The notes under the pieces: model-generated
Database searches by the model: none
Told to the model about the DNA's origin: nothing
Seen by the model: the letters and a program-made list of their open reading frames with translations, nothing else
Translations under genes and position numbers: made by a program
Origin: Competibacter sp963695105
GTDB taxonomy: Bacteria; Pseudomonadota; Gammaproteobacteria; Competibacterales; Competibacteraceae
Direction: 5' to 3'
DNA: 64,000 nucleotides
Assembly: GCA_963695105.1 (NCBI GenBank)
Contig: CAVOGC010000004.1
Location: forward strand, 62,001 to 126,000
Shown: piece after piece, positions 17,357-26,182 of the stretch
How positions within the stretch are numbered: position 1 is the first letter of the stretch
How the letters are laid out: each line of letters starts with the position of its first letter

Positions 17357-18007
17357 ATGCAAGAATTGACCACGGTTCAACTGCTCATCGTACTGGCGCC
17401 GCCGTTGCTGCTGGCCATCACCCTGCACGAGGTGGCGCACGGCTGGGTAGCGTCGCGCTGCGGCGACACCACCGCCAAGGCCCAGGGCCGGCTCAGCCTG
17501 AACCCGCTGCGGCATATCGACCCGGTCGGCACGGTGCTGGTCCCGGCGCTGCTGGCGGTGTTCGGCGGCTTCATCTTCGGCTGGGCCAAGCCGGTGCCGG
17601 TCAACTACCACCGCCTGCGCCAGCCCAAGCGCGACATGGCGCTGGTGGCGCTGGCCGGGCCGGGCGCCAATCTGCTCATGGCCCTGGGCTGGGGACTCAT
17701 GATGGTGATCGGTTACCACCTGCAAGCCGGAATCCCATGGCTGGGGGAGCCACTGTTGCTGATGGGGGGCTACGGGATCAATATCAACATCATGCTGGGT
17801 GTGCTCAATCTGCTGCCGATTCCGCCGCTGGACGGTTCGCGGGTGCTGGCCGGCGTGCTGCCGGACCGTTTCGGTCTGGCCATGGCCCGGATCGAACCTT
17901 ATGGCTTGATCATTCTGGTGTTGTTACTGGTGGCTGGCCTGTTCAACGTGCTGATGCCCATCGTCAACAGTATTCGCCACCTCATTCTGAGCCTGTTCTT
18001 CTTCTAA
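17357..18007 (+). CDS. Site-2 protease family membrane metallopeptidase (M50)
   Basis: This is a 216-residue polytopic membrane protein with the zinc-protease motif HEVAHGW near residue 24 in the first hydrophobic segment. A later LLPIPPLDGSRVLAG supplies the third metal ligand (the N/P-x-D-G motif). SLNPLRHIDPVGT is characteristic of short M50 proteins. There is no PDZ domain, so it is not RseP. It probably cleaves membrane-embedded substrates. It lies 33 bases after yciO and 27 bases before trpS. Confidence 0.88.
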   Translation: MQELTTVQLLIVLAPPLLLAITLHEVAHGWVASRCGDTTAKAQGRLSLNPLRHIDPVGTVLVPALLAVFGGFIFGWAKPVPVNYHRLRQPKRDMALVALAGPGANLLMALGWGLMMVIGYHLQAGIPWLGEPLLLMGGYGININIMLGVLNLLPIPPLDGSRVLAGVLPDRFGLAMARIEPYGLIILVLLLVAGLFNVLMPIVNSIRHLILSLFFF

Positions 18008-18034
18008 TTCCGAACCAAAAACTTCGCGGTCATC

Positions 18035-19045
18035 ATGGAAATCACCCTGACTGGCATCACCACCACCGGCGCCCCGCATCTTGGCAACTACGTCGGCGCG
18101 ATTCTGCCCGCCATCGAGGCCAGCAGCCGGCGGGACGTGCAATCGTTTTACTTCCTGGCCGACTATCATGCCCTGGTCAAGTGCCAGGACCCGGCGCTGG
18201 TGCATCGTTCCCGGCTGGAGGTCGCCGCCACCTGGCTGGCGCTGGGACTGGATGTCGAGAACGTCATCTTCTACGCCCAGACCGACATCCCGGAAATCCT
18301 GGAACTGACCTGGATCATCACCTGCGTGACCGCCAAGGGATTGATGAACCGCGCCCACGCCTACAAGGCGGCGGTGGCCGACAACATGGCCGATCCCGAC
18401 AAAGACCCCGACAAGGGCATAAGCATGGGGCTGTTCTGCTACCCGATCCTGATGGCGGCCGACATCCTCATGTTCAAGGCCAGCAAGGTGCCGGTGGGCA
18501 AGGACCAAATCCAGCATCTGGAAATGGCCCGCGACATCGCCGCCCGCTTCAACCACCTGTACGGCGAGCATTTCGTCTTGCCCGAGGCGGTGGTGGACGA
18601 GAAGACGGCGGTTCTGGTCGGGCTGGACGGGCGCAAGATGAGCAAGAGCTACGGCAACACCATCCCGCTGTTCGAGCCGGAAAAGGCCCTGCGCAAACTG
18701 ATCATGCGGATCAAGACCAATTCGCTGCCGCCGGAAGCGCCGAAAGACCCCGACACCTGCACGCTGTTCCAGATCTACCAGTCCTTTGCCACGGCGGAGG
18801 AAGCGGCGGCGATACGCGCCCGCTACGCTCAGGGTATCGGCTGGGGCGAAATGAAGCAGTTCCTGTTCGAATATCTGAATACCCGGCTGAGCGAACCGCG
18901 CCAGCGCTACCAGGAATTGTTGCAAGCGCCCGCTCACATCGAGCAGATCCTCAAGCGCGGCGCGGCGCGGGCGCGCGAGCACAGCGTGCCGTTCCTGCAC
19001 GAACTGCGGCGCGCCATCGGTATCCTGCCGTTGGATCAAAGGTAG
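18035..19045 (+). CDS. trpS: Tryptophan-tRNA ligase TrpS
   Basis: This 336-residue class I aminoacyl-tRNA synthetase charges tRNA-Trp. The HIGH-type motif is TTGAPHLGNYVGA near the N terminus, and the KMSKS loop is present as GRKMSKSYGNTIPL. Other family segments are FYFLADYHALVKCQDP, GKDQIQHLEMARDIAARFN and the C-terminal anticodon-binding helices. Length and start fit the family. Confidence 0.96.
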   Translation: MEITLTGITTTGAPHLGNYVGAILPAIEASSRRDVQSFYFLADYHALVKCQDPALVHRSRLEVAATWLALGLDVENVIFYAQTDIPEILELTWIITCVTAKGLMNRAHAYKAAVADNMADPDKDPDKGISMGLFCYPILMAADILMFKASKVPVGKDQIQHLEMARDIAARFNHLYGEHFVLPEAVVDEKTAVLVGLDGRKMSKSYGNTIPLFEPEKALRKLIMRIKTNSLPPEAPKDPDTCTLFQIYQSFATAEEAAAIRARYAQGIGWGEMKQFLFEYLNTRLSEPRQRYQELLQAPAHIEQILKRGAARAREHSVPFLHELRRAIGILPLDQR

Positions 19046-19101
19046 AGGCGCGCCATGCCGCGCTCCGGCGGATCGCCGCCGATCCCCAGTTGACCTGTTG
19101 A

Positions 19102-19887
19102 ATGGATACCATCGCCCAGTCGCCACCCGCCCGAGTCGGCGGCGAACCCTACACCCAGTTGCCGCGGGATCTCTATATCCCGCCGGACGCCCTGGAAGTC
19201 TTTCTGGAGACCTTCGAGGGACCGCTGGATTTACTGCTGTATTTGATCCGACGGCAGAATCTCAACATCCTGGACATTCCCATCGCCGACGTCACCCGGC
19301 AGTACATGGACTATCTGGCGCTAATGCGGGAAATGCGGCTGGAACTGGCGGCGGAGTATTTGCTGATGGCGGCCTGGCTGGCGGAGATCAAATCGCGCCT
19401 GCTGCTGCCGAAACCGACCCTGGCCGAAGCGGAGGAAGAAGACCCGCGCGCCGAACTGGTGCGCCGCCTACGAGAGTACGAACGCTTTCAGCAGGCGGCC
19501 AGGGCGCTGGATGCCTTGCCACGGCTGGAGCGCGAAACCTTTGTCGCCGGCGCCGAACCGCCCTGCCGGGAAACCGTTCGCCCGCCGCCGCCGGTCGGCC
19601 TGGCCGATCTGCTGAACGCCCTGCGCGAAGTGCTGGCCCGTGCTGAACTGTTCGATCGCCACCCGATCCGGCGTGAAACCTTGTCAGTGCGCGAACGGAT
19701 GAGCCAGATACTGGAACGGCTGGATGCGCTGCGGTTTACCGCCTTCACCGAACTGTTCCGGCCGGAAGAGGGCCGGATGGGCATCGTGGTGACGTTTCTG
19801 GCGGTGCTGGAGCTGATGCGCGAGGCGGTTTTGGAACTGGTGCAGTCCGAACCGTTCGCGCCGATCTATCTCCGCCGGCAGGGTTGA
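19102..19887 (+). CDS. scpA: Segregation and condensation protein A
   Basis: ScpA is the kleisin that bridges SMC heads in the bacterial condensin. The 261-residue product has the diagnostic FEGPLDLLLYLIRRQNLNILDIPIADVTRQY region (shown as FEGPLDLLLYLI then IPIADVTRQYMDYL). It also has the AEYLLMAAWLAEIKSRLLLP helix and a C-terminal winged-helix segment (MGIVVTFLAVLELMREAVL). It lies 56 bases after trpS and 9 bases before scpB, so the pair is probably co-transcribed. Its SMC partner is at 6905-10408. Confidence 0.95.
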   Translation: MDTIAQSPPARVGGEPYTQLPRDLYIPPDALEVFLETFEGPLDLLLYLIRRQNLNILDIPIADVTRQYMDYLALMREMRLELAAEYLLMAAWLAEIKSRLLLPKPTLAEAEEEDPRAELVRRLREYERFQQAARALDALPRLERETFVAGAEPPCRETVRPPPPVGLADLLNALREVLARAELFDRHPIRRETLSVRERMSQILERLDALRFTAFTELFRPEEGRMGIVVTFLAVLELMREAVLELVQSEPFAPIYLRRQG

Positions 19888-19896
19888 GCGAACGCG

Positions 19897-20499
19897 ATGC
19901 CGGCGCTGAAAACCATCCTGGAAGCGGTGCTGCTGGCCGCTGGCGAACCACTTTCGCTGGAACGGTTGCAGGGGGTTTTTCCGGAGGCGGAACGGCCCGA
20001 GCGGGAAGTGTTGCGCGCCGCGCTGGCCGAACTGACGATCGATTATGCCGGGCGCGGGCTGGAGCTGATCGAAGTCGCCAGCGGTTTCCGCGTGCAGGTG
20101 CCCGGCGCTTTCTCGCCCTGGGTGTCGCGGCTGTGGGAAGAACGGGCCACCACCTACTCGCGCGCGCTGCTGGAAACCCTGGCGCTGGTTGCCTACCGCC
20201 AGCCGGTCACTCGCGGTGAAATCGAGGAGGTGCGCGGCGTCAGCGTGAGCAGCAGCATCATGAAAACTCTCCAGGAACGCGACTGGATCAAGGTGGTCGG
20301 CCACCGGGAGGTGCCCGGCCGTCCGGCTCTGTACGCCACCACTCGCGCCTTCCTGGATTATTTCAACCTCAAGAGCCTGAGCGAGCTGCCGACGTTGGCG
20401 CCCCCGCGCGATCTGGACGCGATTGGCGCCGAATTGGCGCGCCGCACCGCTTTCTTGCCCTCGGACTCCACCACTTCAACGGAATCGCCCGATGGCTGA
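19897..20499 (+). CDS. scpB: Segregation and condensation protein B
   Basis: ScpB is the winged-helix dimer that binds ScpA in the SMC complex. The 200-residue product shows the family segments KTILEAVLLAAGEPLSLERL, YSRALLETLALVAYRQPVTR, GEIEEVRGVSV and GRPALYATTRAFLDYF. It follows scpA by 9 bases, and its last 8 bases overlap the start of rluB, which suggests coupled translation of all three. Confidence 0.95.
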   Translation: MPALKTILEAVLLAAGEPLSLERLQGVFPEAERPEREVLRAALAELTIDYAGRGLELIEVASGFRVQVPGAFSPWVSRLWEERATTYSRALLETLALVAYRQPVTRGEIEEVRGVSVSSSIMKTLQERDWIKVVGHREVPGRPALYATTRAFLDYFNLKSLSELPTLAPPRDLDAIGAELARRTAFLPSDSTTSTESPDG

Positions 20500-21361
20500 A
20501 CGCCTGCAGAAATTTCTCGCCCGCATGGGACTGGGCTCCCGCCGCCAGATCGAGGACTGGATTCGTCAGGGCCGCATTACCGTGAACGGTGTGCCGGCGC
20601 AACTGGGCGCGTCGGTCAACGGCGCGGAGAAGATCGGGATCGACGGCAAGCTGATCCAGGTGCGCGCCTTCGGGCAACAGCGGCGGGTATTGGCCTATTA
20701 CAAACCGGTCGGCGAAATCGCCAGCCGTCACGACCCCGAAGGCCGGACCACGATCTTCGAGCAGCTCCCGCCCTTGCGCGATGGGCGCTGGATCGTGGTG
20801 GGACGGCTCGACCTCACCACGCAGGGATTGCTGCTGGTGACCAACGACGGCGAACTGGCCAACCGGTTGATGCATCCTTCGTCCCAAGTCGAGCGGGAAT
20901 ACGCGGTACGGGTGCTGGGCGAGGTCACACCGGACATGTTGAAGCGGTTGCGGGAAGGCGTGTCGCTGGAGGATGGGCTGGCGCGCTTCGACGAAATCCG
21001 GGAAGCGGGCGGCGAGGGTGCGAACCGCTGGTATCACGTTATCTTGCGGGAGGGACGCAACCGCGAGGTGCGACGGTTGTGGGAATCGCAGGGCGTCACG
21101 GTCAGCCGGCTGACGCGGGTGCGTTTCGGGCCGGTGACCTTGCGGCGGGGCCTGCATCCGGGGCAGTGGGACGAACTGGACGAGGCGCGGATGGCGGAGC
21201 TGCTGCAAGCCGCGGGTTACGCGCCCCGGCCCACACCCAAACCGGCACCGCGTCGGCCCTCGGCCTCCGGGCGGATCTGGCCGGATCGGCCGCGCGGCGG
21301 CGGGCGTGGCCCGGTGTCCGGTCAGCGTCGTCCGCCGAAACCGGGACGGTTTGACCGGTGA
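20492..21361 (+). CDS. rluB: Ribosomal large subunit pseudouridine synthase (RluB-like)
   Basis: This is an RsuA/RluB-family pseudouridine synthase that modifies 23S rRNA. It starts with an S4 RNA-binding domain (MAERLQKFLARMGLGSRRQI, GRITVNGVPAQLG). It continues into the catalytic domain with the active-site Asp in VVGRLDLTTQGLLLVTNDG, then LREGRNREVRRLWESQG. A basic, Pro/Arg-rich tail follows, as in RluB. The ATG at 20492 overlaps the end of scpB by 8 bases and gives the family N terminus. Total 289 residues. Confidence 0.93.
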   Translation: MAERLQKFLARMGLGSRRQIEDWIRQGRITVNGVPAQLGASVNGAEKIGIDGKLIQVRAFGQQRRVLAYYKPVGEIASRHDPEGRTTIFEQLPPLRDGRWIVVGRLDLTTQGLLLVTNDGELANRLMHPSSQVEREYAVRVLGEVTPDMLKRLREGVSLEDGLARFDEIREAGGEGANRWYHVILREGRNREVRRLWESQGVTVSRLTRVRFGPVTLRRGLHPGQWDELDEARMAELLQAAGYAPRPTPKPAPRRPSASGRIWPDRPRGGGRGPVSGQRRPPKPGRFDR

Positions 21362-21546
21362 CGCGCCGGCCGCGTCAGGTTTCCTCCTGGCGCCGGTCCC
21401 GGCGGTGTGCTCGGCGGATAGCGCCGCCATCTCGTCGGCCGTAAAGCTGCTCAAGCGCCGCGATTTGGCCTTGGCGTTGAAGGCGCTGCCGCCGGTGGCC
21501 CTCTCTCTGGCCGCCGTGGAATGAATCCGGTAGTCGCGCCAAGCGC

Positions 21547-22290
21547 CTAATCCTGGGCCTGGAAAGTCTGACCGGTGACACCCTTGCTGTCCGGACCCAG
21601 CAGATAGAGGTAAGCGTCCAGTACCGTGTCCGGCGTGGGCCATTCCTCCGGTTCGCGGCCCGGATAGACCTTGAGGGTCATCGCGGTGCGCACCCGACCC
21701 GGATCGACGCTGTTGACCCGGATCGGCGTGTTGGTTTCCAGCTCGCTGGCCAGCAGTTTCATCAAGGTCTGGGCGCCGCCCTTGGCCGCCGCATAGGCGC
21801 CCCAATAAGCCTGGCCGCTCTCGCTGACCCGGTCGGCGGTGAAGACCACCGAAGCATCGGCGGAACGGTTCAATACGCCCAACACCGCCTGAGTCAGCAT
21901 GAACGGGGCATTGAGGTTGACTTGCAGAATCCGGTACCAGAGTTCGATGTCGAAATTGGCGATCGGCGTCAACCCCTCGAACAGAGCGGCATTGTGCAGC
22001 AGCCCATCCAGGCGGCCGAACTCGGTTTCCAGCACCTGCGCCAGATCGGTGTAATCCTTGGGGGTGGCCCCTTCCAGGTTCATCGGGTAAATGGCCGGCT
22101 TGGGGGCGCCCACCTGTTCGAGTTCGTCGTAAGTCTGCTCCAGCTTGCGGATGGTGCGTCCGAGCAGGATCACGGTGGCGCCGTGCATGCCCAGCCGACG
22201 GGCGGCGGCGCGACCGATGCCGTCCCCGGCGCCGGTCACCAGAATGACCCGGTCTTTCAGCAGATCGGCGGCGGGTTGGTAATCCTTCAT
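21547..22290 (-). CDS. yciK: Short-chain dehydrogenase, YciK-like
   Basis: This is a 247-residue NAD(P)-dependent oxidoreductase of the SDR superfamily. It has the cofactor motif VTGAGDGIGRAAARRL, the structural HNAA motif (LLHNAALFEGLTPI), and the catalytic Tyr and Lys in YWGAYAAAKGGAQTL. The substrate is not evident; the match to YciK-type proteins rests on LKDRVILVTGAGDGIG and RVNSVDPGRVRTAM. The 185-base gap to rluB holds no recognisable gene, and the two genes converge. Confidence 0.85.
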   Translation of the reverse strand: MKDYQPAADLLKDRVILVTGAGDGIGRAAARRLGMHGATVILLGRTIRKLEQTYDELEQVGAPKPAIYPMNLEGATPKDYTDLAQVLETEFGRLDGLLHNAALFEGLTPIANFDIELWYRILQVNLNAPFMLTQAVLGVLNRSADASVVFTADRVSESGQAYWGAYAAAKGGAQTLMKLLASELETNTPIRVNSVDPGRVRTAMTLKVYPGREPEEWPTPDTVLDAYLYLLGPDSKGVTGQTFQAQD

Positions 22291-22326
22291 GGCGAGTGTG
22301 TCCGGCAGGGTTGAACTGAATATAGT

Positions 22327-23196
22327 TTACTCTCTTGCCGGCAGGCGTCGAAAGCGGCGTCGTTCGCCGCGCCGCCGCCGCCAGGCCAACCACAGCTTGC
22401 GCAGCGGCGTCAGGTGGGTGCGCTGCTCCAGCAGCCGGTAACCTTCCTCGGCGATTTCCGCCAGCAGCGCCATCGCCAGTTCCAGACGAACCAGCAGGGC
22501 GCATTGGTCCAGACGGTCCACGGCCGGCAGGTATTCCAGCGCCCGGCGACGGTATTCCTGGATCCGCTCGGCCTGGAAGGCGAACAGTTGCCGGACCCGG
22601 TCCGTGGTTTGCACGGCCAGCAAGTCGCCCGGATGGGCGCCGAACTGACGCATTTCGTCCTCGGGGACATAAAAGCGGCCGTGCTGGGCGTGCCGGCGCA
22701 CATCGTGGAGTTGCTCGAACAGCAACAGCGCCGCGCCGGCTTCATGCGCGAAGCGGGGAGTGGCGCGCCGGTCACGATAGCCCGATACTTCGGCGGCCAG
22801 CAGCGCCGCCATGCTGCCGCGGCGATGGATGTAGAGCGTGAGTTCGTTGAACGTGGGGTAGGCGTCGTAGTCAAGATCCATGGCGACCCCATCGAGGATT
22901 TCCCTAAAGTATTCCTCGGGCAGGTTAAAGACGCGCAAGTGGGGCCGTAGGGCGCGCGTGACCGGGTGCCGCGATTCACCGACGAACAGACTGTCCAATT
23001 CGGCGCGCCACCAGTCCAGTTTGGTCTGGGCGACACCCGGATCCCGGCATTCCGCGACCACTTGCGCGGTTTCCAGGCAAAAAGCCTGGATCGCGCACAA
23101 GGCTTGACGCCGCGCGAGCGGTAAACCGAGTAGACTGTAGCGGAAATCCGAGCCCCGCGGGGCGGCCAGGTTATGACAATAATCTTCCGGGGTCAT
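22327..23196 (-). CDS. Squalene/phytoene synthase family protein with degenerate Asp motifs
   Basis: This 289-residue all-helical protein belongs to the head-to-head prenyl synthase family. Family landmarks are AIQAFCLETAQVVAECRDPG, KLDWWRAELDSLF, ILDGVAMDLDYDAYPTF, the YIHRRGSMAALL segment and LHDVRRHAQHGRFYVPEDEM. In active synthases the first and second Asp-rich motifs bind Mg-diphosphate. Here the first reads ETAQVVAE with no Asp, and the second keeps only the first Asp (DVRRH). This suggests lost or altered catalysis. No hopanoid or carotenoid genes lie next to it. Confidence 0.8.
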   Translation of the reverse strand: MTPEDYCHNLAAPRGSDFRYSLLGLPLARRQALCAIQAFCLETAQVVAECRDPGVAQTKLDWWRAELDSLFVGESRHPVTRALRPHLRVFNLPEEYFREILDGVAMDLDYDAYPTFNELTLYIHRRGSMAALLAAEVSGYRDRRATPRFAHEAGAALLLFEQLHDVRRHAQHGRFYVPEDEMRQFGAHPGDLLAVQTTDRVRQLFAFQAERIQEYRRRALEYLPAVDRLDQCALLVRLELAMALLAEIAEEGYRLLEQRTHLTPLRKLWLAWRRRRGERRRFRRLPARE

Positions 23197-23280
23197 TGAG
23201 AGCGCTATCCGGTAGAAAAGGCATGAATCTTGCCCAAGATTACTTAGGCTTTGTCATTTTCACAGGGCAGGAGGCTTGCC

Positions 23281-23454
23281 ATGATGACTATGCGTGATAT
23301 CAACAAACTTCATCAATCCGAACAGGCAGTGACGCGTGCGTCCTATCGATACTATCGCGCCGTATTGCAAGGGGCGCCTGACGCAACACGTCAGCACTTG
23401 CGCGGCCTGTGGCTGGTCGAATTGCAGCGCCGCTGGCCGGACGCCTGGAAATGA
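23281..23454 (+). CDS. Small conserved-looking protein of unknown function (57 aa)
   Basis: This is a short gene with a perfect AGGAGG Shine-Dalgarno at 23269-23274, 6 bases before the ATG. The 57-residue product (MMTMRDINKLHQSEQAVTRA...) is mostly helical, rich in Arg, Gln, Tyr and Trp, and ends RRWPDAWK. It has no signal peptide, membrane segment or motif I recognise. It stands alone between a divergent squalene-synthase-like gene and a convergent DUF4124 gene. The strong ribosome binding site is the main reason for calling it real. Confidence 0.6.
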   Translation: MMTMRDINKLHQSEQAVTRASYRYYRAVLQGAPDATRQHLRGLWLVELQRRWPDAWK

Positions 23455-23529
23455 AATAACGAATGATGCCGGACCGCAATGCCTCCGGCGCATTTCCGCA
23501 ACGATCCGAGGTCGAGGCGTGATCGGCGT

Positions 23530-23931
23530 TCATTCGCGACTCGGCAGTTCCCGCAGCAATTGTTGCTCGCCGGGTCGCAGCTTGCCGGAGCGAATGGTGG
23601 ATAACGAACTGTCCTCTTCCTTGAGTTCCCTGGCCTCGGTATCGGGTGGCGGTCGCGCACCATAATGTATCGCTCCCTCGGCATCGGTCCAGCTATAGAT
23701 CCGTTCGGCGGACTGAACCGAAAGAGGCCTGGCATTAAGCGGGACCGGCTCGGCGGCCTGGCCTTCGGGCGGCCGGCTGCCGTAGTGCACGCGACCGGTG
23801 GCGTCTTTCCAGGTGTAGACCTCCCCCTCGGCCAGCACGACCCGAACGGGCTGCCACAGCAGCAACAAACCCAGTAGAACCCACAACCCCTGTCTGCCCG
23901 CGATCAGCATGGTCTTGCTCCGACTGAACAT
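23530..23931 (-). CDS. Exported protein with two DUF4124-like repeats
   Basis: This 133-residue protein has an N-terminal signal or anchor helix (LWVLLGLLLLWQPVRVVLAEG) and two related segments of about 20 residues: VYTWKDATGRVHYGSRPPEG and IYSWTDAEGAIHYGARPPPD. These match the DUF4124 pattern (W-x-D-x-x-G-x-x-H-Y-x-x-x-P-P) of unknown function in proteobacterial envelope proteins. The ATG at 23931 is preceded by GAGGAG. The Sel1-repeat protein at 30.1 kb starts with the same motif. Confidence 0.8.
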   Translation of the reverse strand: MFSRSKTMLIAGRQGLWVLLGLLLLWQPVRVVLAEGEVYTWKDATGRVHYGSRPPEGQAAEPVPLNARPLSVQSAERIYSWTDAEGAIHYGARPPPDTEARELKEEDSSLSTIRSGKLRPGEQQLLRELPSRE

Positions 23932-24065
23932 GTTCGTCTCCTCGCTGGACAAGTCGCAACGCCCATCGTTCGATCCCCATGTCCGGCGCCGTGGCGACCA
24001 CCGCCGGACATGGGCTAATCTTCCGCTCCTTCCGGCCACGGCCGCAACCCTGGGCCTCTTCCCCA

Positions 24066-24668
24066 ATGTCCACATCAGCCCCGCACGTTCAACGCTTGTC
24101 CGGCAACGCCATTGCCCCCTGTCTGCCCGAACTGGCCCGGCTGCGCATCCAGGTGTTCCGCGAGTTTCCATATCTGTATCAGGGCAGCGCGGCCTATGAG
24201 GAAAAATACCTGAAAACCTATGTCGGCGCGCCGGATAGCGTGATGGTGCTGATTCGAGACGGGGAACGGGTGGCGGGCGCGTCCAGCGGCCTGCCGCTGA
24301 CGGCCGAACCGCCGGAGGTGATCGAGCCGTTCGCGATGCACGGCTACGATCCGCGACGGATTTTCTATTACGGCGAGTCGGTGCTGCTGCCCGAATACCG
24401 GGGCCGGGGGCTGGGAAAACGGTTTTTCGAAGAGCGGGAAGCGCACGTCCGCGGCTTGGGCCGCTTCGACCTCGCCTGCTTCTGCGCGGTGGAGCGGCCC
24501 GCCGACCATCCACGCCGGCCGGCGGGATACAGGCCGCTGGATGCGTTCTGGACCCGGTACGGCTTCGTCAAACACCCGGAATTGCGGACCACGTTTTCGT
24601 GGCGGGACCTTGACGAGGACGCCGAATCCCCCAAACCGATGGTGTTCTGGTTGAAACACCTGGCCTGA
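24066..24668 (+). CDS. GNAT family N-acetyltransferase
   Basis: This acetyl-CoA-dependent acyltransferase has about 200 residues. The acetyl-CoA-binding motif A is GESVLLPEYRGRGLGKRFFE, and a C-terminal FWTRYGFVKHPE fits motif B. The target is not evident. I chose the ATG at 24066; the frame stays open upstream, but that stretch overlaps the promoter region of the divergent DUF4124 gene and codes nothing family-like. Confidence 0.8.
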   Translation: MSTSAPHVQRLSGNAIAPCLPELARLRIQVFREFPYLYQGSAAYEEKYLKTYVGAPDSVMVLIRDGERVAGASSGLPLTAEPPEVIEPFAMHGYDPRRIFYYGESVLLPEYRGRGLGKRFFEEREAHVRGLGRFDLACFCAVERPADHPRRPAGYRPLDAFWTRYGFVKHPELRTTFSWRDLDEDAESPKPMVFWLKHLA

Positions 24669-24728
24669 TTCCAGCTCTTGCCGCCGGCTCCGACACCCTC
24701 GCCCCACGCTCTCAGCGACGGAGCGGGT

Positions 24729-26096
24729 TCAAACCGCCGCCACCGACGGCAAGCCGGATAGCGCCATCGCCAGTTCGGCCTCGTCGTACTCCTGATCGGT
24801 CAGCTTGCCGGCGAAGTAGTCCATATAGGCCTGCATGTCGAAGTGGCCGTGGCCGCAGAGATTGAACAGGATTGCCCGGCTGACGCCTTCCTCCTTGCAA
24901 CGCAGCGCCTCGTCGATCGCCCCCTTGACCGCGTGGTTGGCTTCCGGGGCTGGCAGGATGCCCTCGGCACGAGCGAACAGCACCCCGGCTTCGAAGCAGC
25001 CAAGCTGGTGGTAGGCGCGGGCCTCGATCAGGTCCAGTTCCTTGACGTGGCTGACCAGCGGCGCCATGCCGTGATAGCGCAGGCCGCCAGCGTGGAAACC
25101 GGGCGGGGTGAAAGTTGAGCCCAGGGTGTGCATCTTGGTCAGCGGGGTCAGATGAGCGGTGTCGCCGAAATCGTAGGCATAGGGGCCGCGGGTCAGGCTG
25201 GGACAGGCCGCCGGCTCGACGGCGACAACGCGGACCTTCCGGCCGCCGCGCAGTTGCGCGCCCAGGAACGGGAAGGCGATGCCGGCGAAGTTGGAACCGC
25301 CACCGGTGCAGCCGACCACCACGTCGGGATAGTCGTCGGCCATCTCCAGTTGCTCCAGGGCTTCCAGGCCGACCACGGTCTGATGCAGCAACACATGGTT
25401 CAGCACCGAGCCCAGCGCGTACTTGGTGTCGTCGCGTTGCGCGGCGACTTCCACCGCTTCGGAAATCGCGATGCCCAGGCTTCCGGGGTGATCCGCCCGC
25501 CGAGCCAGAATCGCCCGGCCGGAGGCGGTTTCCTCGGACGGCGAGGCCACGCAGCGCGCCCCGTAGGTTTCCATCAGCGCCCGACGGTAGGGTTTCTGGT
25601 TGTACGAAACCCGCACCATGAACACCTGCACGTCGATGCCGAACAGTGCGCCGGCGAAAGCCAGCGAGGACCCCCATTGCCCGGCGCCGGTTTCGGTGGC
25701 GATGCGCGTGATCCCGGCTTCCTTGTTGTAGAACGCCTGAGCGACGGCGGTGTTGGGCTTGTGGCTGCCGGCCGGGCTGACGCCCTCGTATTTGTAGTAG
25801 ATGCGCGCCGGGGTGCCGAGCGCCTTTTCCAGCCTGCGGGCGCGGTACAGCGGGCTAGGTCGCCATTGCCGGTAGATTTCCCGCACCGGTTGCGGGATCT
25901 CGATATCCCGTTCGGTGGCGACTTCCTGCTGGATCAGCGCCATGGGGAACAGCGGCGCCAGATCGTCCGGGCCAATCGGCTGCAAGGTGCCGGGATGCAG
26001 TACCGGCGGCGGCGGCGTCGGCAGATCGGCCACTAAATTGTACCAATATTTTGGCATTCGACTCTCGTCGAGCAGATATTTGACGGATTCGCTCAT
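24729..26096 (-). CDS. trpB2: Tryptophan synthase beta chain-like protein (TrpB2 type)
   Basis: This 455-residue PLP enzyme of the TrpB2 branch condenses indole with serine to make tryptophan, or acts as an indole-salvage enzyme. The PLP lysine is Lys113 in PAGSHKPNTA, and the phosphate-binding loop is GCTGGGSNFAG. ETGAGQWGSS is the conserved glutamate region. The long N terminus and ARIYYKYEGVSPAGSHK distinguish TrpB2 from ordinary TrpB. No trpA lies beside it, as is usual for TrpB2. It is downstream of, and on the same strand as, the Ter cluster but separated by 86 bases. Confidence 0.93.
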   Translation of the reverse strand: MSESVKYLLDESRMPKYWYNLVADLPTPPPPVLHPGTLQPIGPDDLAPLFPMALIQQEVATERDIEIPQPVREIYRQWRPSPLYRARRLEKALGTPARIYYKYEGVSPAGSHKPNTAVAQAFYNKEAGITRIATETGAGQWGSSLAFAGALFGIDVQVFMVRVSYNQKPYRRALMETYGARCVASPSEETASGRAILARRADHPGSLGIAISEAVEVAAQRDDTKYALGSVLNHVLLHQTVVGLEALEQLEMADDYPDVVVGCTGGGSNFAGIAFPFLGAQLRGGRKVRVVAVEPAACPSLTRGPYAYDFGDTAHLTPLTKMHTLGSTFTPPGFHAGGLRYHGMAPLVSHVKELDLIEARAYHQLGCFEAGVLFARAEGILPAPEANHAVKGAIDEALRCKEEGVSRAILFNLCGHGHFDMQAYMDYFAGKLTDQEYDEAELAMALSGLPSVAAV

Positions 26097-26182
26097 AAGA
26101 TTCTCTTTGCGGAAAAATAAAGGCCCGCCGGTGCATTGGCGGGCCGGGTGTGGCCAGTGCGGCGCGCGAAGCGCCGTTGATT

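Noticed and set aside
20369..22504. 711-codon open frame on the minus strand
   Set aside because: It spans parts of scpB, rluB, the SDR gene and the squalene-synthase-like gene in wrong frames.
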